In this document: positions 6,457-7,688 of the stretch, piece by piece
Numbering within the stretch: the stretch's first letter is position 1
Layout of the letters: every line of letters begins with the position of its first letter
Assembly (NCBI GenBank): GCA_024278725.1
Contig: JAJRSQ010000352.1
Coordinates: 1 to 7,688 of the forward strand
Length of the DNA: 7,688 bases
Direction: 5' to 3'
Source of the DNA: Chloroflexota bacterium
Lineage (GTDB): Bacteria; Chloroflexota; Anaerolineae; 4572-78
The notes under the pieces: generated by a model
What the model was told of the DNA's origin: nothing
The model's input: the letters and a program-made list of their open reading frames with translations, nothing else
Database searches by the model: none
Position numbers and translations under genes: made by a program

Positions 6457-7413
6457 ATGACCCGCAAATCCGTGTTGATGGATCACGATGGTGGGGTAGA
6501 TGACCTGCTGTCGCTCGCGTTGTTGCTGACGATGCCTCATGTTGAGGTGGTGGGCGTTGCCGTCACCCCCGCCGATTGCTATTTGGATGCCGCGCTGGAC
6601 GCCACCACCAAACTTTTGGCGTGGCTGGGGCAGAAAAATGTCCCCGTGGCGCGCGGCGATTTGCACGGCATCAACGCCTTCCCTGCGGAATGGCGCGCCC
6701 AGCCGCGCATCATCAACGCTTTCCCGATTATGCTGGTGCAGTCTGCCCGTCCCGAAGCCATCGTTTCCGCACCGGCACGAACCTTTCTAGCTGAAAAAAT
6801 TGCCGCCGCATCTCGCCCGTTGACCGTTTTGATGACCGGACCCGCCTCGAATTTGGTGGCGGCATTGGAAACCGACCCCGGCTTGCGGCACAACATCGCC
6901 GAGGTGGTGTGGATGGCGGGGGCGATTGATGTGCCGGGCAATGTGCGCACCTACGCCCACGACGGCAGCGCCGAATGGAACGCTTTCTGGGACCCCGTTG
7001 CCGCGCGGAAACTGCTGGCGATGCGTTTGCCGCTCACCCTTTTTCCGCTCGATGCCACGAATCACGTGCCGGTATCGTCGGGGTTTTTACACGAGTTGGC
7101 AGCCCAGCAGCACAATCCGTTGTCTGCCTTTGCGGGGCAGTGTTGGGCGCTCACCGTGAATGTCATTCCGCACTATGATTATCAGTATTTTATGTGGGAT
7201 ATACTGGCGACGGGATACTTGGGCTGTCCGCAAGCGATAACCTTCCGCAAAATGGAACTCGCCGTGGTTGATGACGGGAAAAACGCCGGGCAGATGATCC
7301 ACGCGCCGGGCAGCGGGCAGTGGGTCACCGTGGCGCAATCGGTGGATACGCCGGTATTTCACCGCTATCTTTTGCAGCAATTTAATACGAAACTTGAGAT
7401 TTCGAGCAATTAA
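6457..7413 (+). CDS. inosine/uridine-type nucleoside hydrolase (IUNH family)
   Basis: This cytoplasmic enzyme would cleave the N-glycosidic bond of ribonucleosides to give free base and ribose, feeding salvage or carbon use. It has 318 residues, the usual family length, with no signal peptide. Seen: the calcium-binding Asp cluster DHDGGVDD at 9-16 (family pattern DxDxGxDD), MTGPASNL at 126-133, AEWN at 172-175 (ribose-contacting Glu and Asn of the family), FWDP at 177-180, PLDATNHVPV at 197-206, and MWD at 246-248, where Asp248 should be the last calcium ligand. The residue before it is Trp, where the well-studied inosine-uridine enzymes have a catalytic His, so base preference may differ. 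Its ATG directly follows the TAA of the ATPase gene (TAAATG), with no spacer and only a weak GGTGG upstream, which points to translational coupling. Its place between transporter subunits strongly suggests that it processes the imported substrate. Exact specificity is unknown. Confidence 0.9.
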   Translation: MTRKSVLMDHDGGVDDLLSLALLLTMPHVEVVGVAVTPADCYLDAALDATTKLLAWLGQKNVPVARGDLHGINAFPAEWRAQPRIINAFPIMLVQSARPEAIVSAPARTFLAEKIAAASRPLTVLMTGPASNLVAALETDPGLRHNIAEVVWMAGAIDVPGNVRTYAHDGSAEWNAFWDPVAARKLLAMRLPLTLFPLDATNHVPVSSGFLHELAAQQHNPLSAFAGQCWALTVNVIPHYDYQYFMWDILATGYLGCPQAITFRKMELAVVDDGKNAGQMIHAPGSGQWVTVAQSVDTPVFHRYLLQQFNTKLEISSN

Positions 7414-7435
7414 TCTCCAATAAACTTTTTTGCAT

Positions 7436-7440
7436 GGGAG
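7436..7440 (+). promoter_or_regulatory. ribosome site GGGAG supporting a GTG start at 7450
   Basis: GGGAG ends nine bases before GTG at 7450. No in-frame ATG lies near, and the GTG reading gives a short basic, hydrophilic head followed by a membrane segment, as expected for this permease family. Confidence 0.6.
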
Positions 7441-7449
7441 ACTCATAGC

Positions 7450-7688
7450 GTGGCAGATGTGAAAACAAACGCGAAAACGGAAAAGAATGGGAACGGTTTC
7501 TGGCGGCGTGCCGGGCGCGCAATAATCATCCCGATATTGGCTGTTGTGGTCGGGTTGGCGCTTGGCTGGGTGATGGTCGCCATTTCCGACCCCGTTGTGT
7601 TGCGCGGGTTGTCCCCAAACCCGTGGCGGGTGGTTCCCGAAGGTGAAATTGACCCCGCAACGGATATTAGTTTGGAAACGGCGCTCAA
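7450..7688 (+). CDS. nucleoside-type ABC importer permease, NupP/YufP-like (N-terminus only)
   Basis: Only the first 79 codons are in the window and the frame stays open at the right edge. The protein begins MADVKTNAKTEKNGNG, a charged cytoplasmic head. A membrane segment follows at about 24-46 (AIIIPILAVVVGLALGWVMVAI), then SDP and an outward segment containing NPWRVVPEGEID. This layout and the neighbouring double-domain ATPase fit the first of the two permeases found in BmpA/NupN-type nucleoside importers. The assignment leans heavily on context, because the conserved core of the family lies beyond the window. It starts 36 bases after the hydrolase stop, in the same direction, so it is probably in the same transcript. 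A second permease and a BmpA-type binding protein would be expected further right. Confidence 0.7.
   Translation, partial: MADVKTNAKTEKNGNGFWRRAGRAIIIPILAVVVGLALGWVMVAISDPVVLRGLSPNPWRVVPEGEIDPATDISLETAL

Overview
The window is a solute-transport locus from a bacterium that I would place in the Chloroflexota, probably an Anaerolineae-like lineage. This rests on overall protein style: a LysM domain fused to a substrate-binding protein, a GldA-like ABC ATPase with a YLPE Q-loop, and moderately high GC codons with AT-rich spacers. No marker gene confirms it, so the taxonomy is inference.

Layout. At the left edge, on the minus strand, is the N-terminal 199 codons of an ABC-2 type exporter ATPase; its C-terminus lies outside the window. 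A 265-bp divergent spacer (598-862) separates it from a plus-strand gene series that runs to the right edge. The spacer holds a good extended -10 promoter, an inverted repeat that looks like an operator, and a leader with duplicated motifs. The plus-strand genes fall into two groups. The first is a phosph(on)ate-type importer: a secreted LysM + PhnD-like binding protein (863-2113), a strong intrinsic terminator hairpin (2157-2195), a PhnC-like ATPase (2239-2988), and a very large PhnE-like permease (3037-4863). The second is a nucleoside-type importer of the NupO/YufO-NupP/YufP kind: a double-domain ATPase (4906-6456), an inosine-uridine-type nucleoside hydrolase abutting it (6457-7413), and the start of the first permease (7450 to the edge).

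How they may work together. The binding protein would be secreted and possibly held to the cell wall by LysM, delivering a phosphate-like or phosphonate-like ligand to the PhnE/PhnC importer. The second importer would bring in nucleosides, which the hydrolase splits into base and ribose. Close spacing and a single direction suggest that the genes from 2239 onward are co-transcribed. The terminator after the binding-protein gene would allow much more of that protein than of the transporter. Co-uptake of phosphate and nucleosides from degraded nucleic acids is an attractive but unproven reading.

The most unusual element is the permease. PhnE is normally about 260-280 residues; here it is 608. 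It carries an added N-terminal membrane anchor, an extracellular Ig-like domain, and a roughly 230-residue hydrophobic insertion that splits the conserved permease core in two. No RNA genes, insertion sequences, CRISPR arrays or frameshifted genes were seen.
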